The position numbers and the translations under genes were made by a program. Of a stretch of 64,000 nt of DNA, positions 25,186-33,690 are shown piece by piece. The notes under the pieces are model-generated. The model was given only the letters and a program-made list of their open reading frames with translations. It made no database searches and was not told the origin of the DNA. Position 1 is the stretch's first letter. Each line of letters opens with the position of its first letter. This DNA comes from Gemmatimonadota bacterium (lineage in GTDB: Bacteria > Latescibacterota > UBA2968 > UBA8231). Where the stretch lies: assembly GCA_009840005.1 (NCBI GenBank), contig VXOR01000076.1, positions 23,209 to 87,208 on the forward strand. The letters are read 5' to 3'.

Positions 25186-26208
25186 ATGACCGTTCCCGTT
25201 TTGACTTTCTTCAACAATAAGGGGGGTGTCGGCAAGACCTCACTTGTCTATCACCTGGCGTGGATGCTGTCCGACAGTGGTTATCGGGTGCTGGCCTGCG
25301 ATCTCGATCCACAGGCGAATCTTACCGCTGCATTTCTGGATGAAGATCAGTTGGAAAAGATATGGGATGAAGACAACGAAGCATCCGCGAAGACTATCCT
25401 GCAATGCGTCCGACCTCTGACGAGAGTTGGCGACATCAAAAACCCGACGCTCGTCGATATCACATCTACGCTTATATCTAGACTGTGCCTGATTCCGGGA
25501 GACTTGGCGCTGGCCGGATTCGAAGATACTCTGTCGTCAGAATGGCCTAACGCATTGGGTTCTAGTGAGTTGTACCGTCCCTTTCGCATTTTGACTTCCT
25601 TCTCGACCGTCATGCAGTCTGGGGCTACACAGATGGACGCCTCAATCATCTTGGCCGACGTCGGCCCCAATCTTGGTGCGATCAATCGTTCCGCGCTGAT
25701 TGCCAGTGATTACATCATCGTTCCGCTGGGTGCTGACCTGTTTTCGCTCCAAGGTCTGCGCAATCTCGGCCCGACGCTGAATCGGTGGCGACAAGATTGG
25801 CAACGGAGAAGGGATCACTGGGCGCAACCCGACTTTCCACTGCCGAATGGGGACATGCAGCCCGTCGGCTATGTAGTGCAACAGCACAGCGTCCGTCTGA
25901 ATCGCCCCGTTATCGCGTATGACAAATGGGTCAATCGCATGCCGGAAGAATACGCTCGCAACCTACGCGACGATAACGAAGGACCGTACCCCGAGACACC
26001 GGCACAGGATAAAAAACACGCCCTCGCTACCGTCAAGCACTACCGGAGCTTGGTGCCGATGGCTCAGGAAGCACGCAAGCCCATTTTTCACCTCACCACG
26101 GCCGATGGTGCCATTGGTAGCCATGCTGCCGCGGCAAAAGACGCACACCAGGATTTTAGAGACTTGGCGAAGAAAATCATACAAAGAATCAATCTCGGGG
26201 ACCCGTGA
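25186..26208 (+). CDS. ParA-like ATPase (MinD/ParA superfamily)
   Basis: 340 aa. The deviant Walker A FNNKGGVGKTSLVYHLA is at the N-terminus with the signature lysine. Walker A' is VLACDLDPQANLTAAF, Walker B is ILADVGPNLGAINRSAL, and the segment SDYIIVPLGADLFSLQGLRN matches ParA switch regions. No ParB or centromere-like repeats are near. Its partner is instead the AlbA/HATPase protein just upstream, so it probably works in an accessory system rather than in chromosome partition. A G-rich ribosome site precedes the ATG. Confidence 0.82.
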   Translation: MTVPVLTFFNNKGGVGKTSLVYHLAWMLSDSGYRVLACDLDPQANLTAAFLDEDQLEKIWDEDNEASAKTILQCVRPLTRVGDIKNPTLVDITSTLISRLCLIPGDLALAGFEDTLSSEWPNALGSSELYRPFRILTSFSTVMQSGATQMDASIILADVGPNLGAINRSALIASDYIIVPLGADLFSLQGLRNLGPTLNRWRQDWQRRRDHWAQPDFPLPNGDMQPVGYVVQQHSVRLNRPVIAYDKWVNRMPEEYARNLRDDNEGPYPETPAQDKKHALATVKHYRSLVPMAQEARKPIFHLTTADGAIGSHAAAAKDAHQDFRDLAKKIIQRINLGDP

Positions 26209-26225
26209 TCTGCCCCGAACGATGA

Positions 26226-26372
26226 TACGGGGGGATTGAGGCTATCCGGGAGTATCTAGACGACCTCGAAGACTCGCATCTTGCCGAACAACGCCTGAAG
26301 GATATTCACGAGAGGAAATCTCAGACCGTGCCTCTTGAGAAGGTCATAAAAGAGCATGGCTTGGCAGATTGA
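26226..26372 (+). pseudogene. RelB/DUF6290-type antitoxin remnant lacking its start
   Basis: After an in-frame stop at 26223 the frame reads EAIREYLDDLEDSHLAEQRL, then PLEKVIKEHGLAD and TGA at 26370-26372. This is the C-terminal half of a small ribbon-helix-helix antitoxin; the DNA-binding N-terminus and a start codon are missing. The toxin start overlaps its end, as in an intact pair. Confidence 0.65.
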
Positions 26373-26469
26373 GTTTGCCAAGGACGCCGAGCGCGAATTG
26401 AGAAGAATAGATCGACAAGCGGCAACGAAAAGGAGATGGACTCGTGATCAAGTCAACTCTAACCGATAA
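26356..26469 (+). pseudogene. RelE-type toxin remnant, 5' end only
   Basis: ATG 26356 opens MAWQIEFAKDAERELRRIDR, the standard N-terminus of RelE/StbE-type toxins. After about 26 residues it runs into unrelated codons and stops at 26469. The break coincides with the start region of the AbrB-like frame, so a deletion fused the two loci. Confidence 0.65.
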
Positions 26470-27551
26470 ATGGCAAACCACCATCCCGGCCGAAGTCCGC
26501 AAGGCACTCCACCTCAAGCCTCGGCAGCAGCTCATCTATGAGTTGACTGACGGTGCCGTTTTGGTGAAGCCCCAGCCCGAAACGCTCAAGGAGCTATTCA
26601 CACGTCAGTCGCCACAAGCCCTCAAAGCACTCCGCGACACGGCGGTCATTCAGAGCGCTGAATCCTCCAACCGCATTGAGGGGGTGACGGTCGCCCAAGC
26701 CCGCCTCGCTAGTGCTCGGCCAAGCGAAACCCCGTGACCGCTCCGAACAGGAGGTGCAAGACTATCGCCGCGTCTTGAACGAGATTCACTCCGACTACGC
26801 CGCTTTTTCTATCACGCCGGATACCTTGCAACTCCTACATGCCCTTTGCCAATCCGCTAGCGGCGACGCAGGCCAATTCAAACGAGTCGATAACGACATC
26901 GTGGAATTTCTACCCGGACAGGCCCCGGTTGTTCGATTCCGCTGCGTGAAGGCCGCGGAGACCCCGGCGGCTGTAGAAGAACTCTGCCAGCATTACCAGC
27001 ACGCCCTCGATCAGGAGAATATCCCGCCGCTCATCGCCATCGCCGCCCTCATCTTGGATTTCCTTTGCATCCACCCTTTCCGGGACGGCAACGGCCGCGT
27101 GTCTCGGCTGCTCACCCTGTTGGCGCTCTACCAGCACGGCTACGAGGTTGGTCGCTACATCAGCTTGGAACGCCTCATTGAGGAATCCCGGGAGTCTTAC
27201 TACGAATGCCTCCAACTCAGTTCACAGCGCTGGCACGACGGCAAACACGAACTGACGCCTTGGTTTAACTTCCTCTTTGCGATCATCCGCCGTGCTTACG
27301 TCGAGTTCGAGGAACGCGCTGGTCAGATCAAAGCCCCACGGGGTGCCAAATCCGAGCGGGTACTCGCCGCCATCCGCGCTCAGCCGGGCGAATTCCGCCT
27401 GAGCGACCTAGAACGCGACTGCCCCGGCGTCGGCCGCGAATGGATTCGCACCCTCTTGGCGGAGCTAAAGAAATCCGGCGATGTAGTTTGTAGCGGCCGC
27501 GGCCCGGGTGCGCGCTGGCGTTTTCTCGGGAATAAGGGTAGTAACGCTTGA
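26444..27551 (+). pseudogene. AbrB-like/Fic-domain protein, frameshifted
   Basis: From ATG 26444 the first frame has a SpoVT/AbrB-like swapped-hairpin (KWQTTIPAEVRKALHLKPRQ, VLVKPQP). It then gives the Fic N-terminus with the inhibitory helix AVIQSAESSNRIEGVTV. Near 26711-26715 the homology shifts frame: LGQAKPRDRSEQEVQDYR continues in the other frame. The catalytic motif HPFRDGNGRVSRLL is complete and a winged-helix tail (GVGREWIRTLLAELKKSGDV) follows, ending at 27551. Fic enzymes move AMP or similar groups onto target proteins. Reading as two proteins would separate the inhibitory helix from the catalytic core. One base restores a single 368-aa protein. GGAGATGG lies before the first ATG; an internal start at 26712 has no good ribosome site. 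Confidence 0.75.
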
Positions 27552-27586
27552 GTAAGGGTAGTAATAAGGGTATTAACTGAAATCCC

Positions 27587-27629
27587 GGCTGCGAGTTGCC
27601 CAAATGTTAAACAATGATTAAATAACGGA
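27587..27629. repeat. Right imperfect direct repeat of the accessory cassette
   Basis: Partner of 23895-23937 (GGCTGCGAGTTGC with shared TAAACAAT and TAA blocks). It lies between the Fic gene and rfbB. Just before it, TAAGGGTAGTAA and close variants occur three times (27533-27577), overlapping the Fic C-terminus. Confidence 0.45.
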
Positions 27630-27660
27630 CCACGTACCCAATCCCTAACCAAGAGCATCC

Positions 27661-28671
27661 ATGACCACCCTGTTCGTCACCGGCGGTGCCGGCTTCATCG
27701 GCTCCAATTTCATTCGCTACTGGCTATCAACCTACCCCGACGACCGCATCGTCAACTACGACCTGCTCACCTACGCCGGCAACTTAGCCAGCCTGCAGGA
27801 CGTGGAAGAAAATTACGGCGACCGCTACACCTTTGTCCGCGGCGATATTCAGAATGCCGATCTGACCCACCATCTTTTCAAAGTCCACCAACCAGACTAC
27901 GTGGTCAACTTTGCCGCGGAATCGCACAACAGCTTGGCCATTGTCAATCCTTCGGCCTTTTTCCAGACCAATGTCGTGGGTACGCAAAAGCTGTTGCAGG
28001 CCGCAGCCGATGCCCAAGTGCCGCGCTTCCATCACATTTCTACCTGCGAAGTGTACGGCGATCTGGCCCTTGACTCGGACGAGTCCTTCAGTGAGGAATC
28101 GCCTTACCGGCCGCGCACCCCGTACAATGCGGCCAAGGCTGCCGCCGATCTGGCTGTGCGCGCTTATGGCCACACCTTTGGCCTGCCCGTGACGCTGTCG
28201 AACTGCGCCAACAATTTCGGCCCCTATCAATTCCCGGAGAAAGTCATCCCCTTCTTTGTCGTCCGCCTGCTCACCGGCCAGAAGATGCCGCTGTACAAAT
28301 CCAGCCAGAATCGCCGCGAGTGGCTCCACGTCGACGACCACTGCCGGGCCATCGACTTAGTGCTGAAAAAGGGCGAGATCGGCGAGACGTACAACGTTGG
28401 CAGCGGCATTGAAAAAGACGTTGAAACCATCGCCGACCTGATCCTCGACGCCTTGGGGATGGACGCCGCGCACAAAACCTACGTCGATGATCGGCCTGGC
28501 CACGACCGCCGCTATTTACTTGATTCGACCAAAATCCGCACCCAGCTAGGTTGGGAACCGCAAGTCCATTTTGCCCAGAGCTTCCGCGATACGGTCCACT
28601 GGTACCGCGACAACGAAGCTTGGTGGCGTCCTCTGCTGAAGAGAATCCAAGTCCGTGAAGACGGCTGGTAG
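27661..28671 (+). CDS. rfbB: dTDP-glucose 4,6-dehydratase
   Basis: 336 aa, extended short-chain dehydrogenase that makes dTDP-4-keto-6-deoxyglucose for rhamnose and related sugars. The NAD site is VTGGAGFIGSNFIRYW. Also visible are NFAAESH, the STCEVYGDL segment, and the catalytic YNAAK (YRPRTPYNAAKAAADL). SNCANNFGPYQFPEK and NRREWLHVDDHCRAID are diagnostic of RfbB. The active-site DE pair seen in many RfbB proteins reads TCEVY here (Glu kept, Asp replaced by Cys); this variant needs checking. The partner epimerase rfbC is 20 kb away. A repeat follows the stop. Confidence 0.88.
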   Translation: MTTLFVTGGAGFIGSNFIRYWLSTYPDDRIVNYDLLTYAGNLASLQDVEENYGDRYTFVRGDIQNADLTHHLFKVHQPDYVVNFAAESHNSLAIVNPSAFFQTNVVGTQKLLQAAADAQVPRFHHISTCEVYGDLALDSDESFSEESPYRPRTPYNAAKAAADLAVRAYGHTFGLPVTLSNCANNFGPYQFPEKVIPFFVVRLLTGQKMPLYKSSQNRREWLHVDDHCRAIDLVLKKGEIGETYNVGSGIEKDVETIADLILDALGMDAAHKTYVDDRPGHDRRYLLDSTKIRTQLGWEPQVHFAQSFRDTVHWYRDNEAWWRPLLKRIQVREDGW

Positions 28672-28682
28672 GGGCTTTCTCT

Positions 28683-28787
28683 GAATTACTGACGCTACGC
28701 ACGAGCACCTAGGTATGGGATGCTTCGCTCCGCTCAGCATGACAGGGGCTAGCATACAGGCAGGACGATACGTAACATCAGTGAATT
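28683..28787. repeat. MITE-like repeat copy C, about 105 bp
   Basis: Ends are imperfect inverted repeats: AATTACTGACGCTACG at the left and CGTAACATCAGTGAATT at the right (shared ACTGAYGYTACG). The core CCTAGGTATGGGATGCTTCG (28708-28727) with the following CTCAGCATGACAG is the same as in copy A at 13233. It has no coding capacity. Confidence 0.65.
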
Positions 28788-28809
28788 AGTGAACCATAAA
28801 CGAGGCAGT

Positions 28810-30792
28810 ATGAATACTGATTCCTTTGCAGAAATCGTCGGCGAGACCGATGATGAAATCTATCAAGTCCGCACCCGTGCGCCCGGCCCCAGCGGCAAGC
28901 TGCCGCTGACCATAGAGCAGGTCGTAGAAGCGCCGAGCGGCCACATCTTTGGCTACAGCCAGAACGCGGGAATGGGCTGGAACCCCGACGAACTGGGCCG
29001 GGGAGAGTTCCTCATCGTCAGCACGCAGGGCGGCATCCGCGCCCCGGACGGACGGCCAATCGCGCTGGGTTACCACACCGGCCATTGGGAAATCGGCCTG
29101 CTGATGGAGGCCGCGGCCGAGGAGATCCACCGCCGGGGCGGCATTCCCTTTGCCGCCTATTGCTCAGACCCGTGCGATGGCCGCACGCAGGGTACGACGG
29201 GCATGTTCGATAGCTTGCCGTACCGCAACGACGCGGCCATGATCCTGCGTCGCTTGATTCGCTCGTTGCCGACGCGGCGCGGCGTAATGGGTGTGGGCAC
29301 CTGCGACAAGGGATTGCCGGCAGTCCTCATTGCCCTAGCGGGTACGCCAGACCTGCCGGTCATTGTCGTGCCCGGTGGAGTGACCCTGCCGCCGGAAGAA
29401 GGCGAGGATGCGGGCAAGATCCAGTCGGCGGGTTCGCGGCTGGCGCAGGGCGAGATGGATATCGACGACTTTCAGGTGCTCGGCTGCCGCGCCTGTGCCA
29501 CGCCGGGGGGTGGGTGCCAGTTTTTGGGGACTGCGGCCACGACCCAAGTGGTGGGTGAGGCGATGGGGCTGTCGCTGCCGCATTCGGCGCTGGCTCCTTC
29601 GGGAGAAGCAGTCTGGCACGATATGGCCGTGCGCTCGGCGCGGGCACTGATGGCGCTGGAGGCCGCAGGCATTCGCTCGCAGGAGTTGGTCACCGATCAG
29701 GCGCTGCACAACGCCATGGTCGCCCACGCGGCTTTTGGCGGTTCGACGAACTTGATCCTGCACGTGCCGGCTATTGCCCATGCGGCTGGGCGGAAGCGGC
29801 CAGAGGTTGAGGATTGGGACCGGATCAACCGCGAGGTGCCGCGCTTGGTGGATGTGCTGCCCAACGGCCCTGAGTTCCACGTTACCGTGCGCGCCTTTTT
29901 AGCCGGTGGGGTGCCGGAGGTCATGTTGCACCTGCGCCGCTTGGGGTTGTTGGAGGAGGGGGTGATGACGGTTACGGGCCGCACGCTGGGCGAAAATCTC
30001 GACTGGTGGGAGGATGCACCGCGCCGTCACCGCTTCCGCGAGGAACTGCGAAAGCTAGACGGGGTGGATCCAGACGATGTGATTATGGACGCTGATCGCG
30101 CCCGCTCTAAGGGGCTGACTAGCACCATTTGTTTCCCGGTCGGCAATATTTCACCCGAGGGCGCGGTCGTCAAAAGCACGGCCATTGACGCTTCGCTGCT
30201 CGACGCGCAAGGGATCTATCGGCACACGGGGCCGGCGAAGATTTTTACCACCGAACGCGACACCATTGCCGCGATCAAGGCTGGCGAGATCGAGCCGGGC
30301 GATGTGTTGGTGATGATTAGCTGCGGGCCGATGGGCACGGGAATGGAGGAAGTGGCACAAGTTACGATCGCGCTCAAGTACACGGATATTGGCAAGCGCG
30401 TGGCCCTGCTTACGGATGCGCGGTTTTCGGGGTTTTCCTCCGGCCCTTGCATTGGGCACATCGGCCCAGAGGCCTTGGCTGGCGGGCCAATCGGCAAGCT
30501 GCGGGACGGCGACTTGATCGCCATTGAAATCGACTGCCACAACCTGCGCGGACGCATCGATTTGGTCGGCTGCGCAGGCGAGGAGTTTGGCGCAGAGGAA
30601 GGCCAGCGGGTGCTGGCCGAGCGCACCTTGCGCCCCGACCTTGCGCCCGAAGCAGAACTGCCCGACGACACTAAGTTGTGGGCGGCGCTACAAAACGTCG
30701 GCGGCGGCACTTGGGGCGGTTGCGTCTATGACGTGGATGCGATTGTCGCCACGCTCGAAGCCGGCCGCGAGGCACTAAAGGAGACGTCGTGA
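28810..30792 (+). CDS. Sugar-acid dehydratase, IlvD/Edd family (YjhG/YagF type)
   Basis: 660 aa, matching the length and sequence pattern of the YjhG/YagF xylonate dehydratases, longer than IlvD. Iron-sulfur-site cysteines appear in [26 protein letters not shown] and [19 protein letters not shown]. The C-terminal swivel domain has GPMGTGMEE and [20 protein letters not shown]. The reaction removes water from a sugar acid such as D-xylonate to give the 2-keto-3-deoxy acid. No aldolase or sugar-acid transporter is nearby, so the substrate is open. ATG 28810 follows GAGG. The stop overlaps the ubiX start (GTGA), an odd metabolic pairing. Confidence 0.85.
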   Translation: MNTDSFAEIVGETDDEIYQVRTRAPGPSGKLPLTIEQVVEAPSGHIFGYSQNAGMGWNPDELGRGEFLIVSTQGGIRAPDGRPIALGYHTGHWEIGLLMEAAAEEIHRRGGIPFAAYCSDPCDGRTQGTTGMFDSLPYRNDAAMILRRLIRSLPTRRGVMGVGTCDKGLPAVLIALAGTPDLPVIVVPGGVTLPPEEGEDAGKIQSAGSRLAQGEMDIDDFQVLGCRACATPGGGCQFLGTAATTQVVGEAMGLSLPHSALAPSGEAVWHDMAVRSARALMALEAAGIRSQELVTDQALHNAMVAHAAFGGSTNLILHVPAIAHAAGRKRPEVEDWDRINREVPRLVDVLPNGPEFHVTVRAFLAGGVPEVMLHLRRLGLLEEGVMTVTGRTLGENLDWWEDAPRRHRFREELRKLDGVDPDDVIMDADRARSKGLTSTICFPVGNISPEGAVVKSTAIDASLLDAQGIYRHTGPAKIFTTERDTIAAIKAGEIEPGDVLVMISCGPMGTGMEEVAQVTIALKYTDIGKRVALLTDARFSGFSSGPCIGHIGPEALAGGPIGKLRDGDLIAIEIDCHNLRGRIDLVGCAGEEFGAEEGQRVLAERTLRPDLAPEAELPDDTKLWAALQNVGGGTWGGCVYDVDAIVATLEAGREALKETS

Positions 30793-31409
30793 GCGGCAAG
30801 CAGATCGTCGTCGGCATCACCGGGGCCAGTGGTGCGCTCTACGCGGGCCGCCTGCTGTGCGCCTTGCTGATCGGCGGGCACCAAGTGCATCTGGTGCTGT
30901 CCAAATACGGGCGCTACCTGCTCGTCGAAGAGTTGGGTTTCCGTCCCGACAAGGAGAGCTTGCGCGCGTTTATAACGCGGTGCTACGGGGAAGAGACCCA
31001 AGCTGGTGAACTGCACGAGTACAATGCCAGCGACCTAGCGGCTTCCATCGCCAGTGGTTCGGTGGCCATCGACGGCATGGTGGTGGTGCCTTGTTCGGTT
31101 AAGACGCTGTCGGGCATTGCTCGCGGGGCGTCTGCGAGCCTGATTGAGCGAGCGGCCGATGTCAGTCTCAAGGAACGGCGGCCGCTGGTGCTGGTGGTGC
31201 GCGAGACCCCGCTCAACCTGATTCAGTTGCGCAACATGACGGCAGCGGCCGAGGCCGGGGCAGTCATTCTGCCGGCCATGCCAGCCTTTTATCAAAAGCC
31301 GCAGACTTTTGACGATTTGGGCGATTTTATTGCCGGCCGCATCTGCAACGTGCTGCGGATTGAACATCAACTCTTCCCGCCTTGGCAGGGGCCGGAAGGG
31401 AAAAAGTAA
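30789..31409 (+). CDS. ubiX: Flavin prenyltransferase UbiX
   Basis: 206 aa. It makes prenylated FMN, the cofactor of UbiD-type decarboxylases. Family marks are the opening [51 protein letters not shown] and [13 protein letters not shown]. In a genome with the futalosine route, UbiX would serve the decarboxylase acting late in menaquinone synthesis (often called MqnL/UbiD). No ubiD is in the window. Start GTG overlaps the upstream TGA, so translation is coupled to the dehydratase. Confidence 0.92.
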   Translation: MSGKQIVVGITGASGALYAGRLLCALLIGGHQVHLVLSKYGRYLLVEELGFRPDKESLRAFITRCYGEETQAGELHEYNASDLAASIASGSVAIDGMVVVPCSVKTLSGIARGASASLIERAADVSLKERRPLVLVVRETPLNLIQLRNMTAAAEAGAVILPAMPAFYQKPQTFDDLGDFIAGRICNVLRIEHQLFPPWQGPEGKK

Positions 31410-31411
31410 CC

Positions 31412-32875
31412 CTATATCAGCGACGCTAGCTGGGCGCGGAACAACGCGCGCGGCAGCATGCCTTCGATTAGGCGGCCTTCCTCTCTAGCGATGGCTCGAC
31501 AGATGGTCCACGGCCCAAAGCGGCAGAAAATTTCGCCTTTGAGGCCCGTGGACGAGTCGCAGTAGATCGGACGTCCCTCAAACAAGTCCTGTAGTTGCGA
31601 CCAGTTCAATTCGACGCTGGGCCCCTGCATGAGATGCCCCCACAGGGCGACGGTTTGCTGGGACAGGTAGTGGTATCCTTTGTGGGGGCGGGCCACCTTC
31701 ATGCCGCCGCGGACGAAGTAGGGCAGATGCTCTTGGATGGCTGGACCGAGCGCCGGTTGTCGGCACAAGTGGCGATTGCTGAGAGTAAATATTTGGTCCG
31801 AGGGACAGGGCAGGGTTCCGCTCCATCGGTCTTCGATGGCGCGTCGGGACTCGGCAGCGGCGGGCTCGGTCGTCGATGCAGCCCAATCAGGGGCGTCTTC
31901 GAGGCTTGGCGTTGGCGCGCGTTTGGCAAGGCGTGCGACGAAAGCGCCTTCGGTGTCGTGGTGGTGGGGCCAGATGCGGACGCAGCGGGCGAACTCGGCT
32001 GGGAATTGGGCGGCCAGCGCATCCGGCAGCGGCGGTCCTGCGAACTCTGCGATGGGGAGGATCGCGACGTCTTCCTTATAGCGGCGCAACAGCCCGAGCA
32101 GCACTTCTTCGTTTTCCTCCAGCGAGAGCGAGCACGTCGAATACACCAAGGTGCCGCCGGGGCGCAGCATCTGGTAGGCGGCGCGCAAGAGGCCCTTTTG
32201 TTGCTGCGCGAGGCGCTGGGCGTCTTGCGGCGACCAGTAGGCGAGCATGTTCTGGTCTTTGCGCACGATGCCATCGCCCGAGCACGGTGCATCGACGAGG
32301 ATGCGGTCGAAAAAGTTGGGGAAGTAGCGCGTCAGCATGGTCCCTATGGCTTGGGTCAAGACGCAATTGGCCACTCCGCAGCGCTCCAAGTTGCCCACGA
32401 GGGCGGGCATACGCTTGCGCTGGGGTTCATTGGCTAGCAGTAAGCCGCTGTTTTGCATGCGCGCGGCAATCTGGGTGGACTTGCCGCCTGGGGCGGCGCA
32501 CAGGTCGAGGACGCGCTCGCCGGGCTGAGGGGCCAAGACTTCGATGGCCAGCATGGGGGCCTTGGCTTGGACGTAATACGCGCCCATGGCGTGTTCAATG
32601 GTCTGGCCGAGGCTGGTGTCGCTTTCCGGCAGGGTGAAGCCCTCGCTGCACCAAGGCACGCTTTGGCCGTGCTGGTCTAGGTAGGGCCGGACGTGTTGCG
32701 CTTGCGCTTGTAGCGCGTTCAAGCGCAGCGAAGCTGGGGGAGGCGTGCGCGAGCACTGATAAAAGGCCGTGCGCTCTTGGTCGTTGGGTAGCAGGCGGCC
32801 GAGGTACTGGAGCAGGGCCTGTAATTTATCCGGGTCGTACGCTTTGCGTGCAGGTGAGGTTGTCTGTTTATTCAT
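31412..32875 (-). CDS. RsmB/RsmF-family rRNA (cytosine-C5) methyltransferase
   Basis: 487 aa. An N-terminal NOL1/NOP2/Sun domain has the SAM site LDLCAAPGGKSTQIAARM, the DAPCSGDG motif with the first catalytic Cys, and STCSLSLEENEEVL with the second. The C-terminal 120 residues resemble the RsmF/RlmI-like RNA-binding tail (GMKVARPHKGYHY, GPWTICRAIAREEGRLI). It methylates 16S or 23S rRNA cytosine using SAM. It ends 2 bp from ubiX, convergent with it. No good ribosome site precedes the ATG; the AT-rich tandem repeat is just upstream. Confidence 0.85.
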   Translation of the reverse strand: MNKQTTSPARKAYDPDKLQALLQYLGRLLPNDQERTAFYQCSRTPPPASLRLNALQAQAQHVRPYLDQHGQSVPWCSEGFTLPESDTSLGQTIEHAMGAYYVQAKAPMLAIEVLAPQPGERVLDLCAAPGGKSTQIAARMQNSGLLLANEPQRKRMPALVGNLERCGVANCVLTQAIGTMLTRYFPNFFDRILVDAPCSGDGIVRKDQNMLAYWSPQDAQRLAQQQKGLLRAAYQMLRPGGTLVYSTCSLSLEENEEVLLGLLRRYKEDVAILPIAEFAGPPLPDALAAQFPAEFARCVRIWPHHHDTEGAFVARLAKRAPTPSLEDAPDWAASTTEPAAAESRRAIEDRWSGTLPCPSDQIFTLSNRHLCRQPALGPAIQEHLPYFVRGGMKVARPHKGYHYLSQQTVALWGHLMQGPSVELNWSQLQDLFEGRPIYCDSSTGLKGEIFCRFGPWTICRAIAREEGRLIEGMLPRALFRAQLASLI

Positions 32876-32889
32876 CGGGCAGCTTTCAG

Positions 32890-32974
32890 AAATTAGGAAT
32901 TAAAAATTAGGAATTAAAAATTGGGGACGGGAATTCCTAATTCCTAATTCCTAATTCCTAATTCCTAATTCCTA
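32890..32974. repeat. ATTCCTA tandem repeat and opposing copies (AT-rich hairpin)
   Basis: Six head-to-tail ATTCCTA units fill 32933-32974. Upstream, two 14-bp units ATTAGGAATTAAAA (32892-32919) are largely their reverse complement, so the two halves can fold on each other around GGGGACGG. It occupies the divergent promoter region between the methyltransferase gene and the LpxH-like gene. Confidence 0.75.
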
Positions 32975-33002
32975 AAGAATATAAACCCATACAGCAAAGG
33001 GC

Positions 33003-33689
33003 ATGGGCGTCACACGCTGCTTTGTCGTCAGCGATCTGCATCTCGGATCGGCTTACTTTTATCATCGCCATTTTTTGTTTTGGCTGGATACCTTGCCTCA
33101 AGGGGTGCCGCTCGTGCTCAACGGCGACGTCATAGATAGGCCGGGCCAAGCCCTGCCCGCTGCCCATCAGGCCGTGCTGGAGCGCCTCGTGCGCGAGTCG
33201 CAATCCCGGCCCGTAATTTGGGTGTACGGCAATCGCGACGCCGAGTTAAAGCTGGCTGATTCGGGGCAAATTCGCTTTGTCGATAGCTGGCGGCTCGACC
33301 GGCGGCTGCTCGTAATTCACGGCCATCGGCTCGATCGGCTAATGCCCCGGCACGCGGCGTTCAAGTGGGCCTTCCGCCGCTTGCACCGCTGCCGCATCTG
33401 GCTCGGTGGGCGCGATGCCCATGTGGCCGAATACGCCAAGAAGTGGCCTTTGCTCTACCGGGTGCTCAACGAACACGTGGCGCACAACGCCTTGCGCGTG
33501 GCGCAGCAGGAGGGGGTTGAAGCGGTGGTCTGCGGGCACACGCACGCGGCCATGGCAATTGAGCGGCAGGGCCAGTGCTACTTCAACACCGGTGCTTGGA
33601 CCGAAAAACCCCTCCACTTTCTCGAAGTGGCCCCGGACCGCATGGCCCTGCATACATACGAGGACGACTGCGACTGCGACTGTGATTAA
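33003..33689 (+). CDS. LpxH-like metallophosphoesterase (UDP-2,3-diacylglucosamine hydrolase type)
   Basis: 228 aa. Calcineurin-like motifs are all present: VSDLHLG (DxH), NGDVIDR (GDxxD), YGNRD (GNxD, with Arg as in LpxH), VIHGH and CGHTH. The LpxH-type reaction splits UDP-2,3-diacylglucosamine to lipid X and UMP on the inner face of the cytoplasmic membrane, in lipid A synthesis. Other MPE enzymes share the motifs. The protein ends with an unusual Asp-Cys repeat (DDCDCDCD) encoded by a short GACTGC microsatellite. The stop is 1 bp before the next start. Confidence 0.72.
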   Translation: MGVTRCFVVSDLHLGSAYFYHRHFLFWLDTLPQGVPLVLNGDVIDRPGQALPAAHQAVLERLVRESQSRPVIWVYGNRDAELKLADSGQIRFVDSWRLDRRLLVIHGHRLDRLMPRHAAFKWAFRRLHRCRIWLGGRDAHVAEYAKKWPLLYRVLNEHVAHNALRVAQQEGVEAVVCGHTHAAMAIERQGQCYFNTGAWTEKPLHFLEVAPDRMALHTYEDDCDCDCD

Positions 33690-33690
33690 T

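Noticed and set aside
25186..26208. Plasmid or chromosome partition locus
   Set aside because: There is no ParB gene or parS-like repeats; the genetic partner is an AlbA/HATPase protein.
31595..32437. Long open frame antisense to the rRNA methyltransferase gene
   Set aside because: High-GC third positions keep the antisense frame open. The opposite strand has clear methyltransferase motifs and the antisense product resembles nothing.
32933..32974. CRISPR array
   Set aside because: The repeats are 7 bp and directly adjacent with no spacers: a simple tandem repeat. No cas genes are present.
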